Of a stretch of 64,000 nt of DNA, positions 36,139 through 49,081 are shown one piece after another. Origin of the DNA: Epiperipatus broadwayi. Taxonomy: Eukaryota > Onychophora > Udeonychophora > Euonychophora > Peripatidae. The stretch is from assembly GCA_028023455.1 (NCBI GenBank), contig JAQFVV010006197.1, positions 18,595,254 to 18,659,253 of the forward strand, written 5' to 3'. The position numbers and the translations under genes were made by a program. The stretch's first letter is position 1. Every line of letters begins with the position of its first letter. Below the pieces are notes generated by a model that searched no databases, was not told the origin of the DNA, and worked only from the letters and a program-made list of their open reading frames with translations.

Positions 36139-39100
36139 GTAAGTTGGAAATTATTCTTATTCATATTAGAATATATATATTTTTACAGAATTGCTTTAAT
36201 TATATTTTTTATATTTCTTAGATTCTCTTTAAGATATTTAATACTCATTGTTGTTGAGAAAAAATTATTGATTTTTTCAAATAGTTTTAATAAGATGGCT
36301 GTATGCATCAAATTGAAGGGAAATTTTTATTTAATTAAAATTAATGATTTAATCTTCTTTCCTCTAAGAATATGTTATAAATGAGGATTAGATCAAATGA
36401 AGTAATAAAAAACATAAGATCTATAGAAGCTGAATTTATTAGCAAAATAAGATCATGTGAACATATCAGATGATTAGCAACTCTACAAAGATTCTAAATA
36501 ATAAATGAGAAAATAAAATCCAAGAAAATGATTACAAAATAAATTGAGAGTTGACATCAAGAATAATTTAGATATATAAGAAAAGTGCAAAGATTGTAAA
36601 AATAATAGAAATTGCATATAAAGAATGTTTGCACACAAGAATCTTTGAAATTCATAGTAGTAAAAAAGAATAAGAATTTGATCTTTGGATCCAATTACTT
36701 ATTAGGGAAAAAATCATCTCTTGATTAGCAAGTACTAATTATCATTATAGTAATTATAAAGATTTTGAAGTTTACTTGCAGTGTTTTAGAAAACCCAATT
36801 TAAATAATTCAACAATTTGTTATGGATAGCATGAAGAAAGTTTTAAAAATGATATAGCAGTCATTTGACAAATATTTGAAGATCATGATTATTATCATTT
36901 TCAAGATGATATATTGAATATATATAAGTCCTCATCTATGATACTCTAGATTCCTAAGGTTATATCATTTTCATTATTGGAAATGTTTATATTAGCTATA
37001 ATAATAATTAATTTAATAAAAAAAATTAATATATATTCTAGCATGAAATTAGTTGAATTTATTTTATGGTTTAGTCTTCTATTAATTACATATTTTTCAT
37101 CCAACAAGTTTGAAAAAGAAAATTCATTAATGCCTCTTTTTAATTTCTCATTGATAGATTTTTTTTCTTGATTTGTTTTTATTTTTTTAAAATGTACTCT
37201 TAATTCTATTGCTGCTAGTCTAGTTGTTCTAGGATGTTCATATGCGTTCTCGTCATACTGTTTTTAAATTTGTTTTAAAATTGTACATAATCCAATTGAA
37301 ATATTTTACTAACAAATGGAGCTATTTATATGTATCCTCACTATGGATTCTGCAAAAGGATATTTTGAAGTTATTCATGTAAATCTGTCATTCTAATATT
37401 TAAAATTAACATCTAATAATTATGTCAAAAATTTTAATATTTTTTTATTACAAATTCTAAGTAGTGTATTTATCTTAAAATGTATATTCATTATTACTAT
37501 GCTATTTTTTCTGCAAATATCGTTCATTAATCTTTTAGTATTATCATTTATTCTCTCTCTCATCTATAATTATGAGCAGAATTATTTCTATTTTTTTTTT
37601 TTTTGCTGAAAAAATTATTTTTTATATATACCGGTATATTCGCTTTACTATTTATTATCAAAGTAATTTCCTCATTAGTTTTTACATCTTATCAATCTGT
37701 AAGAGAAATTCTTGTATTTTTACTCATTCATTGTGATATGCAAACTTTTTTTCTATTATGGTTTACATATGTAAATTTTTGGTGCTAGCTTGAGTAAAAA
37801 CATTGAAATGGAAATGAACTCAAAAAGATAGGGAAATTTGACTGGATCCAGGAAAAAATGTTGGATCATTGTAAAGAAGAAAAGTGTATGGCAGACTATT
37901 ATAGAGACTTTTACTTTGGAATGATCTTAGTTCAATGAAAAATTCTTTATTCCTTTTTTTTTTGTTGTTGTATTTTTACTATTGTTTTTTATTTTATATG
38001 CAATCTTTTTGTTAAATCATATTCAAGTAGCTTGTTTATGGTTATTACAAGATATTTAGGTTATATGAATGTATAAAAATAAATAAATAAAAGAATTCTG
38101 ATTAAGATTTTGCTAAGTTCAAAAAGCTAATAAATAAAATTATATTTGCTTATGTTTAAAGTTTGTATTGAGTATTTTTTTAAAGAATAGAAAATAAATT
38201 GTTTTTTAATACTGTACTTTTGTAAATATATTTTTTGAGACATGGTATTGCTTCAATTGAAAAGGAGTTAATAATAAAGAGCTTTGATTAATAGATAAAT
38301 CTACAGATTACAAAATGAACTAATTAATAAGCTTGAAAATAAAATAACTGAAAAAAGTATTTGTAGAAAAATGTTTTTGTTTTATATATTTAATTTTTTT
38401 TTAGAAGAATTTACGAAAAAACAAAACAGAATAAATTCAGTTATTTGAATTAGTTGGAGTATTTTACAATGATAGTTTCAAACAGATGATAAAGTTACAG
38501 CTAAATTAATGTAAATATGATTGGGTCACTAAACCAAATCATTCTATACTTTGAATGGATCATTAAACTTAAGCCAAGCTCTACTAGAGAATTGGAAGAC
38601 ATGGTCCAGTTGATTATGCATAACTGACAGAATCGGAAGGAAAATCCTTAATGCTTCATAATTCAAAGTCATGGATTATCAATTATTTTCACTGGAAAAT
38701 TATTATATTCATGCTTGCACCTAACTAAATAAAATTAAAATTGAATGCTAAGGGTTATTTATAAATTCATTGTTTATGGACTTGTAAAAAGAGCATTTTG
38801 AAGTAATTCATGTAAATCTGCATTATCAATATTTATAAGTTTGTTGAATTATAATATGTAAAATAAAGAATAATTAACTTTCAGTCATTAAGTCAAAATT
38901 TTAATATTTTTTGTTTTTATAAGTAGAGAATTTGTGTGCAATTACATATATATGCACACAAATGAGCTCAGTAATTTGTTCTATATGATTTTTTTTTTAA
39001 ATTTCCATTAAAACTTTATTTTTTAAGTAATATATTTTTTTAGTCATGAATAACTGAAAAAATGGATGTAAAAATCATGAATTCAGGGAGTCTATACATA

Positions 39101-42100
39101 TTCTAAAATTAAGTAAGAAATGTAATTTAAATAAATTACAACTCATAACTAATAAAATCTGCTAAGTAAAAGACTTTTTAATATATTAATTGAATCACTG
39201 AACTATAAACTCTGTAAGGAAAAAAAAGCTATATTAACAAAAACTAATAGTAAGGTTTTAGATTACATATTGAATTTATAAATTAAACTGTAGTAGTATT
39301 AATATAATAAATCACCATTTTTCCAAAGAAATCTTCACTTGATCAATTAGTCATCCCAGTATTCCTTCATGACATCAAAGCAGTATTTCAAGAGTAAATT
39401 AAAGAGAAAATCAAATACCTTTATTGTAAATAGGAAGGTGCTGGAATGATAAAATAAGAAATGAAATCTGTGAAATCTTTTCCAGAGTCAGTATTTAACT
39501 AGATTGCTGAATACTATCTCTTTCATTGCCTCATTGTTAAGGGATGCTGGAAAGATCATTGACGCTATTTTATCTTTTAGCATTTACATACCACATATGA
39601 ACATATTGCAGTGACATATAACTAAACATATAAGCCCATTCAGTGGTTTTTTAATAGTATAGAAGTTCTTAAGCTAGAAGAATTGTTATTCTTAAAAATA
39701 TTGCTTCATTCTTCTTTTGTATTCTAGACTTAAGTTAATCTTTGAATTAGATGATTCTTTTATATATCTACAATAAAATATAAAGTTCAAATGTTATTTA
39801 TAAATATTGTATGTTGCATAGTTTATAATATAAAAAATAGATTACTGCATTATTTTTACAATATATTGTAACGGTAAATAAGTGTAAGCAAGAGTTTGAT
39901 ATACTAGATGGTATTTACATATTTATATATAAATGAAATATAATACTAGAATGGGTTTGAACCCATAACCAATAATATACAAAATCTATTTATAAGATAT
40001 TTAATGATTGACATGCATATATATTGTAAATCTTCCCCATATATACATAAGTATTGTCAATAATAAGTTGAATAGAATTCCAATAATGAAACAAAATTTT
40101 TATAATATTTCTACTCATTGGGATGATGATGATTACAATTTATGATCACAAATATTCCTAACAGTTTTTTATTTGTTTTAGGTTTCAATAAAAAGAAATT
40201 TCAGACACCAAACCTTCTCAAAAAGAAAAGGTTTACTTAAAATATTAGTGAAATAACAATCATCATCAATGCAAATTATTATCATGACACTCCAACGTAT
40301 TCCCAATGGTTCATATGATATCTTAGAGTTGCGGATGATTCATAACTAGCATAGGTATGTTGACGTTATAATGTTTTAATGGAGTTATAAACAAACAAAT
40401 GAATTGATAAAACAATAATTTAACTATTTATTACAAGTTGTTTATATCTATATACTAGTGATTCCCAAATGGAGATAGAAAATGAAGCATGTCATAACAA
40501 TGAATATGTTTCAGTTTTTAAGTACTCATGATTCCAAATGCAGGTATAAAATGAAATGTATCACAACAATTGATATGTTTTCAGTTTTAAATCTATACTA
40601 GCAATTCCCACTGCAGATATAAAATATAACATATCACAATAATTAATATATTTTCAGTTTTTAAGTCTAATGCCTTTTTAATATTATAACATGAATATTT
40701 TACTGGAAAAAATCTTTAAAGTCATAAATCATGGATTTTCAAATATTGTTCTTTTTTTTTTTTTTTCTGTAATTATGGTTATCTTCACAAATTTACTTGA
40801 TGAGTAGATTTCTTCTTTTCACATGCTAGAGACTTGAATTGTAGTTACAGCAGCATGGTGACACATAGCATGTAGAATATTAATAGGTCTTTGGGCAATT
40901 TAGCGGCATATTACACTTTCTTTCCTCACTGGCATCTTAAAGGCTGTAGCGATCTAGTTCCAAAGATTTTTGCCATTATTTACTGAATTAGACAGCATAC
41001 TCAGAGTTTTCCAACTGATGTGCTACTTGTTTTTACCTAGTCTTGCATGACAAATAATCCAGTACTAAAGGAAAACATTATTATAGATTCTGCTATAGGC
41101 ATTGCAATTTTAATTAGCTGAAAAGTCTCTTCTCCTGTACTGCTTATTTCAATACATATAGCTTGTAATCTGGAATCAAAATAGCATTCTACTGGAAATC
41201 AGCAATGGGACAAACTCCACATCAAAAATGAATGATTGCATAATGAGTAAATTTTGAATGACCTCTTTTTATATCTCTCTGATATCTTTCTACCCCCTGT
41301 CTACATCACTTGCCATCAATTGAATCATAATGTAGACCATTCGCATATGTTTTCGTCACTTTATCAGTACTATAACCATAATGTAGATCATTCTAAAATC
41401 TCAGACTTTCAAGTAAAATATTCCATTGTTCTCTTCGACAACATGTTGGGGGGGGGGGGGGCAAACTTATTACAATATTTTATAATGAAAAAAGAAAGAA
41501 ATAGTTGTTTGTTTTCTTTTCTTTATCTGTCTTTGTTCCAATGCAGGAAAGACATAAAATTCTCCCATTTTTTTTATTTCTAATTTCATACATATCATTG
41601 ATTCATGATTTTTAATCCTGTATTTGAATTCACTATTCTATTTACTATAAATTGACAAGATTTTATTTATAAATCAATTCAGAACAGGTAAAACCAAAAA
41701 GATTTCAGAATGCCGTTAAATCTTATAAACTACACATTTTAAAATTGATTCATGATCATTTGTTTTTTTCTCTTTTACAGTCTCATTCATTATTTTATTA
41801 CTGTTATATTACAGAGTAAATAGTCGATAACATTATGTATAAATTAGCTTTACCAATATACAATATGATTAAAATGTATATTAATATTTTTTCTTTTAGT
41901 TTCATGGGCAATGTCTTTAATTGGCTGCATATATACATGCATAAACACACCCACATTGTTTATATCTTTATCAATTAATTAATTCATTGCCTTGCATAGT
42001 ATACTATAAATATATTGTCAAATACATAAATCAGCTTTCTTTTATTTTTTTATGTAGGTTATTCCAATGGCACATAATAAAGGCAATTTCTACCTTTTTA

Positions 42101-42829
42101 TTTTTATTTTTTCATTTTTTTTATTCTTATGCAGTGTTTCATCCTGACTAATGTGAGCTGCACTTGGGTTGATATGGTTATATATCCTTGGTAAATTAAA
42201 TGTAAGAATTTTGAAATAAAGTTTAGTTACAGCAAGCATATTTTGATTTCAATTTTTAATAAGATGAATTCTTTTATTATTATATTATATTCTGATTGCA
42301 TCATTTATGTATGTGTGTGTATTTAATTAAGAGGAATGAACTATTCTCTCATAGGTTGTGAATAAATAACACTATGATTATTTTTCAATGGATCCAATTA
42401 TTTCTAAAGCTTTTGATGATTATAAACTTACCCTTGCCAACAATGGTGAAAATTCAGAGCGAACTTGATGTTCCAGCTACATAAAAATGTAGATTTAATA
42501 ATTATTAAACAAATAATCAATTATTTAATGTTGCAGATAGAATTCTTCATTTAATAATCTTGGTTTAATAAATAATTAGAAATTAATAATTGTAAACATG
42601 AAATTAGCATAGCTTTATGTATATATAATTAAAGGGAGTAAACCACTCTCCTTCGGGCTCTGAATAAGGAACCCTGCATCTTTAACAAGAATCAAGACTA
42701 GAATTTTTGAATTATGCTAAACATGAATGTTATTTATTCATACCTTCAGAAGGAATGAGTTTGTCCCCTTATCTATATATATTATGCAATACTAATTTTA
42801 AGTTTATATATATTGTTTTCAATTTTAAG
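36139..42829. other. PRIM2 intron 3 (6.7 kb), mostly unrecognised
   Basis: AT-rich. Notable items are a three-copy diverged tandem repeat (40454-40668) and a 14-G run (41448-41461). The open frames at 36977-37171, 37603-37788 and 41254-41583 show no domain and have biased AT codons, so I do not call them genes. Confidence 0.6.
40454..40668. repeat. Diverged tandem triplication, about 71-bp unit
   Basis: Three adjacent copies starting at about 40454, 40524 and 40597. Each begins ACTA/ACTC..ATTCC and ends with a TTTTCAGTTTT-type block. Clearly diverged, hence old. Confidence 0.75.
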
Positions 42830-43051
42830 ATTCAGTACACCTTATTTTTAAAAGAAATTGGTGTCTCTGTATCGGAAAACATTCACTTGTGGAAGAAAGA
42901 GTATTCTAAATCTCCTTGTTATTCTAAACTTGAATCATGTTCTCATCATTGGAAAGATCAAGAGAAAAAATATCTTTATAGTATTCGACATCTTTATGGA
43001 TTAGAAGGTTCCAAGATCAATTACAGAGCTCATTGCTGCTCTGCTCTTCAG
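42830..43051 (+). CDS. PRIM2: DNA primase large subunit (PRIM2), exon 4
   Basis: Acceptor caattttaag ends at 42829; donor gtaaaa at 43052; both phase 0. The 74 codons (residues 277-350) start IQYTLFLKEIGV (human MQYGLFLKGIGL) and contain YSIRHLYGLEG (human YNIRHSFGKEG), part of the primer-synthesis surface. HCC near the end supplies the second iron-sulfur Cys (residue 346; human C367). Between the conserved W (residue 297) and the YSIRH motif there are 9 more residues than in human; this stretch (about 42911-42958) includes two Cys and two adjacent His. Confidence 0.95.
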
Positions 43052-44390
43052 GTAAAATAAATATTTTTGAAATGTTTTAACTTCAAACTTTTTACTTATG
43101 TTAAATAAATTATCACTTTTTTACTCTTGGTTTTTATGATGTTTAAATTTTATTAAATAATATCAATATTTCATTTGTTTAACAATCTTCTAACACATTC
43201 TTTCCATATTAAGGACGGGTGAAAATAAATAAGTCTTTGAACAAAATTATTAAGCAGTTGAAATGTTGGCATTATTTAATAAAATGTAAATATTGCAAAA
43301 ATCCAGTGAGAAATGGAGATAGCTTACTTAATATTCATTAAAATGCAATGTTAACAGAAAGGAGAATACTTTTTAAATAAGGGTTAATGCAGATTAATAA
43401 ACAATAATAACAAAATCACTACAAGCTGAGATGATAATCCTTTTCTTTTATTTAATACTATGGAGTTCTCTACTCTGTGCCTTCGATGCTGACTAAATTC
43501 CATCATTATTTCTTCCAAAGATAAAAAAAACAATACTGATTATGATTTTATTTCTCTTTTTTTATTTAACACACATTCATATTAGATTTTATTTTATTAA
43601 TTGGACCAGAGCAAATTTACTGTTAAATAAATAATTATTAATAGTTTTTTACTACAGATGCTGTGGATCTGCTTAAAAGTTTTATTTTACCTAGTTTTAT
43701 TTTACCTACATATTACTCTAATAAAGAAATTGCCAGAAATGTTCATAATAAAGTATTGTTTGCCTATGAGGAGAAATTCAAGTTCTATTTTTCCCCAGTA
43801 AAATAAGTCCTTAATTAATTCTTAAAGTGCAACTTTTTTTCTTTAACATATATTTAATTGTGCCAGAATAAGTTTATTGTTAAATAAATAATTATTAAAA
43901 CTTTTTTTTACTACAATGTTTTTTTTTTTTGCCAGATTTTTAACTACAGTTTGTTCTTTCTTTATAAGGATGGCCAATTTTGCTGCTTATTAACAATTTA
44001 CATTCAGGATTTTTAGCAAACTGTGTCATTTGGTACTACTTCATTTCACTTATTATTATATATAGAGAGAATAGATTTATAGGGAGATTAGATTTATAGG
44101 AAACAAATTTTTGTAACTTTTATTAAAAATGTACTTTGTGAAAATTTTTAAATACAAGTCAGTATGCAGCTTACTATATTTTAGTATTTACAAAGCTTCC
44201 TCTCTGGATTATCCATCAAATATTCTAATTCTAAATACTCGTATATTTTCATATTGATTTTATTAAAATAAAATCATAATAAATTTAATAAATATTTAAC
44301 ATAATCAATTTTATATACAAGAAAGATTGTTTTTGATAATAACTTAATGTTAAAAGAAAATATGCCTATGTGTTCTTAATTATAAATCTA
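43052..44390. other. Start of intron 4, nothing recognised
   Basis: AT-rich. A short block (TAAATAAATAATTATTAA, near 43624 and 43882) is repeated with divergence. No coding similarity. Confidence 0.55.
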
Positions 44391-44690
44391 GGACTTGGAC
44401 ATTTAAGAATAAAGTAATATAGAGATTTCTAACCACCAAATGAAATATGGAAAGATAGGTATTAAGGATATTAAGAAGTGATCAAAAACAAAATGCCTTG
44501 ATGAGAGAACCAATAGGTATCACTGATAAATAGAACCAATAAGATAGTAAAATGGAGCTGGCTTGACATATTGTTAGAAGAGATGATAGTAAATGGATAG
44601 TTGAAGTTTTAAACTGGGTCTCAACAGTTTGCAATTGACCTGAAAAGAGACCACATATGAGTTGGATAAATGTTTGCTTGTATAAAAGAA
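44390..44690 (+). pseudogene. RTE-like LINE, C-terminal fragment
   Basis: Contains RTWTF-type sequence (about 44392), then the tail LLEEMIV / RDDSKWIVEVLNWVS in shifting frames (about 44570-44625) and KRPHMSWIN (about 44640-44670). It matches the tail at 905-1020. Broken by frameshifts. Confidence 0.7.
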
Positions 44691-44759
44691 GAAAAGATAT
44701 TGTAACAGTAAGATTTGTACATCCCCCACAACAAAATCCAGAGTATGGATAAAACACAC

Positions 44760-47380
44760 TAAATCTGATCGAATCTAGAAGACGAGACCTAGATTTTGAT
44801 CAAACTTCGATCCATTCTTCCATACTCCATGATTCAATACCCTACGAATAATATTTCTTAAGTTACACATGAATTTCAATTTAATCGCGAGCCGGCAGTA
44901 ATACAGGGTAGAACAAGAGACTTTAAAAATTGATATAATGACTAAGTAAATTTATAGTATTTTAATCAATAACTAGGTCTAATAGATTGATATATCATAT
45001 AAAATGATATACAAATAAATAGATTGATATATCATATAGAATGATATACAAATAAATCAGTGTGAATTGTATGCGAATTGGTTTATGAGCAATAAAGAAA
45101 TAGAAACGAGTTATATTTTAAATAACAATTTATTTAATAAAATAAAATAAATCATAAATAAAACTCAAATTATATAATCAGTATGTGGGACATTACGCTT
45201 GTAGGTATTATAAGTTATGAGATTGGCAGTTACATATCTCACTATACATATTTAATAAGATTATTTGCGATAATCATATTTATGCCTATATTAATATGCC
45301 CAAATTCTAGTGAACTTGCATCTTGATAAATCATGAGGAACATATCCAAAGTTATAACTGAACCTACAGCGCTTCTATGGCATCTCTCTATATATAACAA
45401 TTTAGGAATTGAGCGCATAATCAGGCTCAAAGATACGCAGGTTAGCATAATAATCTAGGTTGGGGTTCAACCTAATGCTGAATAATCATTTACTATAAAG
45501 GCGAATAGTTTACCCTAGGTCTACCTACACATGCTAAGGCTTCAGCAACAAATGCTCGGTGCCCTAGGATCGAACAATTTGCCACGAATATAAGAACATT
45601 AAAAGTTCAGGGAGTCAGATAAGCTTTTAATAAACAATCTGAACCCTTGTGTTCCAGTTCTAAAATGTGTTGCTTTACCCAACTAAATGGACGAACATGA
45701 CCTCCACCAGTGACTCATCAGAAAACATGCAGCAAGAAGTTAATGTATAATATGTATTTAATATTACTCACAATGTATACATATATCAAATAAGAATCAT
45801 TTAACTAAATTAATGTGCCTTAAAATAGATAACGTTTATTTGCATATCTATATAATCCAGCTCTCAAGACTAGTATATCAATCATATTATGTTTAGGGAC
45901 TAATTATATTAGTAATCTAGCTTAAGCTGCCAAACCTGCATCTTTAATATCTATAATATAAGCTAAGGAGCAGGCAATTAATGATAAACTATTATAAATA
46001 TGCTTTAATAATATCCCTGTGGCTAGTTCCTCTGATATACATATTACACATACAGAAAATTATAATTCATAACTAGCTTCTAGGATGCAACTGATTACTA
46101 CTAATTTAATAAATAAAAATTCATCAGTCTAAATAATAAACAAGATCTCGAAACAGCGAATTGGGATTAATAATTCAACAATTTATTAAAATTAAGATAT
46201 GAAAATATCTTCGCAAAGAAATAGGCTAAAATTATATGTATACTTGCATTTTCAGGTTATTTAGCGTATTAACATACAATAATAAAATGATATCATGAAA
46301 GTATATTAAAATAGAATAAATGAGCATAAAAGACCGCAGCAATTTATAGCTTAAATTAACTTATTACAGTGTTTTACATTTTAAAAGAGTGAATTTTCAA
46401 ATTATATGTTGTAGCTTTAGATAAGATTGAGCTTTGCATTAATTTAAGAAATTATCAGGTTTAGTTACAGAACTTAAAATAAATTTTAAATGTTGATTCA
46501 TTATATAGCTAGTTTAGATAGATATTGAGAAGTTGACAGTTGTTAAACAGCTCTGCGGCTATTAAAAATGTTACCAATTTTCTTCATTGCAGCTTCAGGC
46601 ACACTGGAAGGTGATGTTGGCACCATTCTTTCTTGGATAGACAGCTTGGTTTCCATTGAGATATTTTTACAACAGGCTGCTTGGCTGGGTTGCTATTCTT
46701 CGCATTTTAAAGGGACCACAGGCTACCACCTCTCGCAAGAAAAGCAGCAAGTCTGTGCCCTCTTCTCTGCCATATTAAAGTTTAAATGAATGTGGATTCA
46801 GTTGACCACTCTGACATTAACAATATAGTATATATATCTTTGATTATAAAAATTGAACTCCTGGCCATTTGGTTATTTACAAGATTATCTGCTGCTGGGA
46901 AACCCATTATCACATCTTTGAGATCTAACATATTTAATTCTTAAATTCTAACTTTAATTTTGTGTTACTTTTTACATCTCTTTTTCCATTGTTTAAAAGT
47001 GCTGGTCAAGCGCACAATGTTTACAACAGCTAATTTTAAGAATGTTATTGTAAATTTAAGATTTTAAGTTTAGACTCATGCCATACTAGCGCAGGTGCGG
47101 TGATCTAATTAAAGTTATTTACTACAAATTTAAAATAAAAACAGAATTTATAATCAGTATACAACTAATTCTTCTACTGTATATGAAAGATGTAGTACCT
47201 GGAATACATTTATATATATGCAATTTAGGTAAAATAACGCATAAAATAGCCTAATAATTTAGATTAAATCACTCTTAAGAACTATGCGACTCATAAAATA
47301 AACATATACCTGTATAATATATATATGTCAATCCAATTGCAGATTTAACAAGTTGTTTATATAGATACTCTGGGAAGGTT
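44760..47380. other. Compositionally distinct block in intron 4, unidentified
   Basis: Mixed composition, for example TTAATCGCGAGCCGGCAG near 44880 and CCCTAGGTCTACCTACAC near 45511. A relatively GC-rich patch at 46558-46790 is open for 73 codons on + and also partly open on -, with no similarity I recognise. A 37-bp tandem duplication lies at 44982-45055. Confidence 0.4.
44982..45055. repeat. Two-copy tandem duplication, 37-bp unit
   Basis: ATAGATTGATATATCATATA-type unit at 44982-45018 and 45019-45055 with one mismatch. Confidence 0.85.
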
Positions 47381-47639
47381 TAAATCTGGTACATGTATAG
47401 GTGTGAGGGTAAAATAGGTGAAACAGGCAAGTGATCAAAATTGACTGTTTCAATATGAATCAGAGAAATTGGATTAGATTTGAAGTTTTTGTGGTGGATC
47501 AACAGTGGTTGAAAATAATGATAGTGATGAGTTTTTTTTATATCTATTGCATTTAATTTTAGAGCTTTTCTCTGGATACTCAGAATCATGGATAATAATT
47601 GCATAATTTTTCACCATCTCTATGCCATTTTTTGTAAGC

Positions 47640-47830
47640 CTTAGTTAGTAATAATAAATACCAGATGACTGCTTATTAAATTCCTATCCTTTGCTATCCT
47701 ATCCTATATCCCCAGACTAGTTTCAAGCAGTGAGGAGCTTTGGAACTTGGACCAGTGTACTTGGATTAGGATCTAAGGCACTTTCAGGCCAAACTAAAAA
47801 ACAAATATTTTCAATCTAGGCCAACTTGTA
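47640..47830 (-). mobile_element. Family B ribozyme element remnant (B6)
   Basis: Minus strand. The flanks TCCAAAGCTCCTCACTG and GAAACTAGTCTGGGGATAT are kept, but the rest of the core and helix II between them is deleted (47697-47743), so it cannot self-cleave. No target-site duplication identified. Confidence 0.65.
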
Positions 47831-48259
47831 AGCTAGATTCAGATGATGTGATATATTATTGGTTTAATATGGTCAGTAACCCACTCTGTATAATATATAT
47901 GTTTAACATATATAAATTTACTTATGTTACAATTTAATTTTTTAAAATATGCTTACTAAGCATTAATAAAAAGACAAAAAAATAGAATATTGCAGTTGTA
48001 AAAAAGACAATGCTGTAACAAATCAAGAGAAGGATCAATCTTATGACTTTGTTTTGCATACTAATATGCAAGATGAAGGAATGCTAAGAGATATTGGAAA
48101 GGTGTTTTATACCTATAGATTTAGTGATTTCTAATGATAATTGCTTTATTTATGTATGTTATTTTTTAAGTAATATTATAGGTGTGTGGGTAGAACAAAT
48201 GAAAAGTGAATTTTAATACTCTAGTGCAAATTTATGTAACATGAATTAAAAGTTAGATT

Positions 48260-48313
48260 ACTCATACTACATATATTTCAGGCTCAGCCTAGTCTCGTCA
48301 GATATATTAGAGT
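48260..48313 (-). ncRNA. Weak hammerhead-like motif of a fourth family
   Basis: Minus strand: CTGACGA, GACT, hairpin AGGC-TGA-GCCT, GAAA, then a loop and GTA. Possible helix I is ACTC/GAGT outside and ATAT with GTAT inside. The four unpaired bases between CTGACGA and helix II do not fit a canonical hammerhead, so this is only a lead. Confidence 0.3.
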
Positions 48314-48516
48314 TTCAAATAACCATCAATCATCTCCAGCATAACTGATGGGACTAAATTGTATTTAAAATATATGCAAATGAGTGGTCAACCATTCATG
48401 TTAGAAAGCAACAATATTTAAAAAAGTTTAAATCTACACTAGAGAGTACCAAAATTCACTTCTCATACATATTTTCAGTGTAGCTATAAATATTACATAT
48501 ATTTTTTTTCTTTTAG

Positions 48517-49014
48517 AAAGTTTGTCTACGCCCAGCAGATGAAGGTGGATGCACATTTAAATGCTTTGATATTAATCATCTTCATGATCTGTTGAATTCT
48601 TACCATATACGAAATCATATTAAGAATGAAATTATCAGTTTATCTGAATCACAACAATTTTCCTCAGCTTGTTCTTTATTTATGACAGAACGTTTAAAGT
48701 ATTTAAAGGCAGTTAATTCTTTTGATTATATTTTTCCTGATTCAGTAAAATGTTCTTTGGCAAAAGTAGCTCCTCAGTCAAATAAAGAACTTGAGCAGAA
48801 TACTACTAACGTTAAATGTGCCGGGCAAATAGAAAACTGCTGTCATTCCATAAAGCCCACTTCACTAGATCACAAAGCTTGTTATGACCATGTTTGTTGT
48901 CCTGATGAATTAAATTTAACTCAAGTAACAGGAATTCAGACAAACAAAGATATATTAATTTTTAAACCAAGTTATTATTTTAATTTTATGAAAGAAAACA
49001 GTCAAAAACACTGA
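48517..49014 (+). CDS. PRIM2: DNA primase large subunit (PRIM2), terminal exon
   Basis: Acceptor cttttag ends at 48516 (phase 0); stop TGA at 49012-49014. The 165 codons (residues 351-515) carry the third and fourth iron-sulfur cysteines: GGCTFKCF (C362; human GCPFRH, C384) and SSACSLF (C402; human VACQKYF, C424). The four cysteines at 257, 346, 362 and 402 are spaced 89, 16 and 40, against 80, 17 and 40 in human. Oddities: the usually conserved His of CPF(K/R)H is Cys here, its Pro is Thr, and the C-terminal tail (residues 429-478) has seven further Cys instead of the acidic human tail. No internal stop, so the gene looks functional, though the protein is quite diverged. Confidence 0.95.
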   Translation, partial: KVCLRPADEGGCTFKCFDINHLHDLLNSYHIRNHIKNEIISLSESQQFSSACSLFMTERLKYLKAVNSFDYIFPDSVKCSLAKVAPQSNKELEQNTTNVKCAGQIENCCHSIKPTSLDHKACYDHVCCPDELNLTQVTGIQTNKDILIFKPSYYFNFMKENSQKH

Positions 49015-49075
49015 ACGTATAGTTTTAAATATTTTTTATATTTATTATACATTTTACATTTATTAATATATTATT

Positions 49076-49081
49076 AATAAA
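49076..49081 (+). terminator. AATAAA polyadenylation signal of PRIM2
   Basis: First AATAAA hexamer after the stop, 62 bases downstream. In such AT-rich DNA the match could be chance, but its position is right. Confidence 0.45.

Noticed and set aside
41254-41583. 109-codon plus-strand frame in intron 3
   Set aside because: Contains a G-run translated as Gly, has no domain and no splice-site support.
44482-44759. Two overlapping minus-strand frames of 91 and 61 codons
   Set aside because: They are the antisense shadow of the RTE tail on the plus strand.
46568-46789. 73-codon plus-strand frame in a GC-richer patch
   Set aside because: No recognisable similarity on either strand and no splice signals at its edges; kept only as part of the unidentified block.
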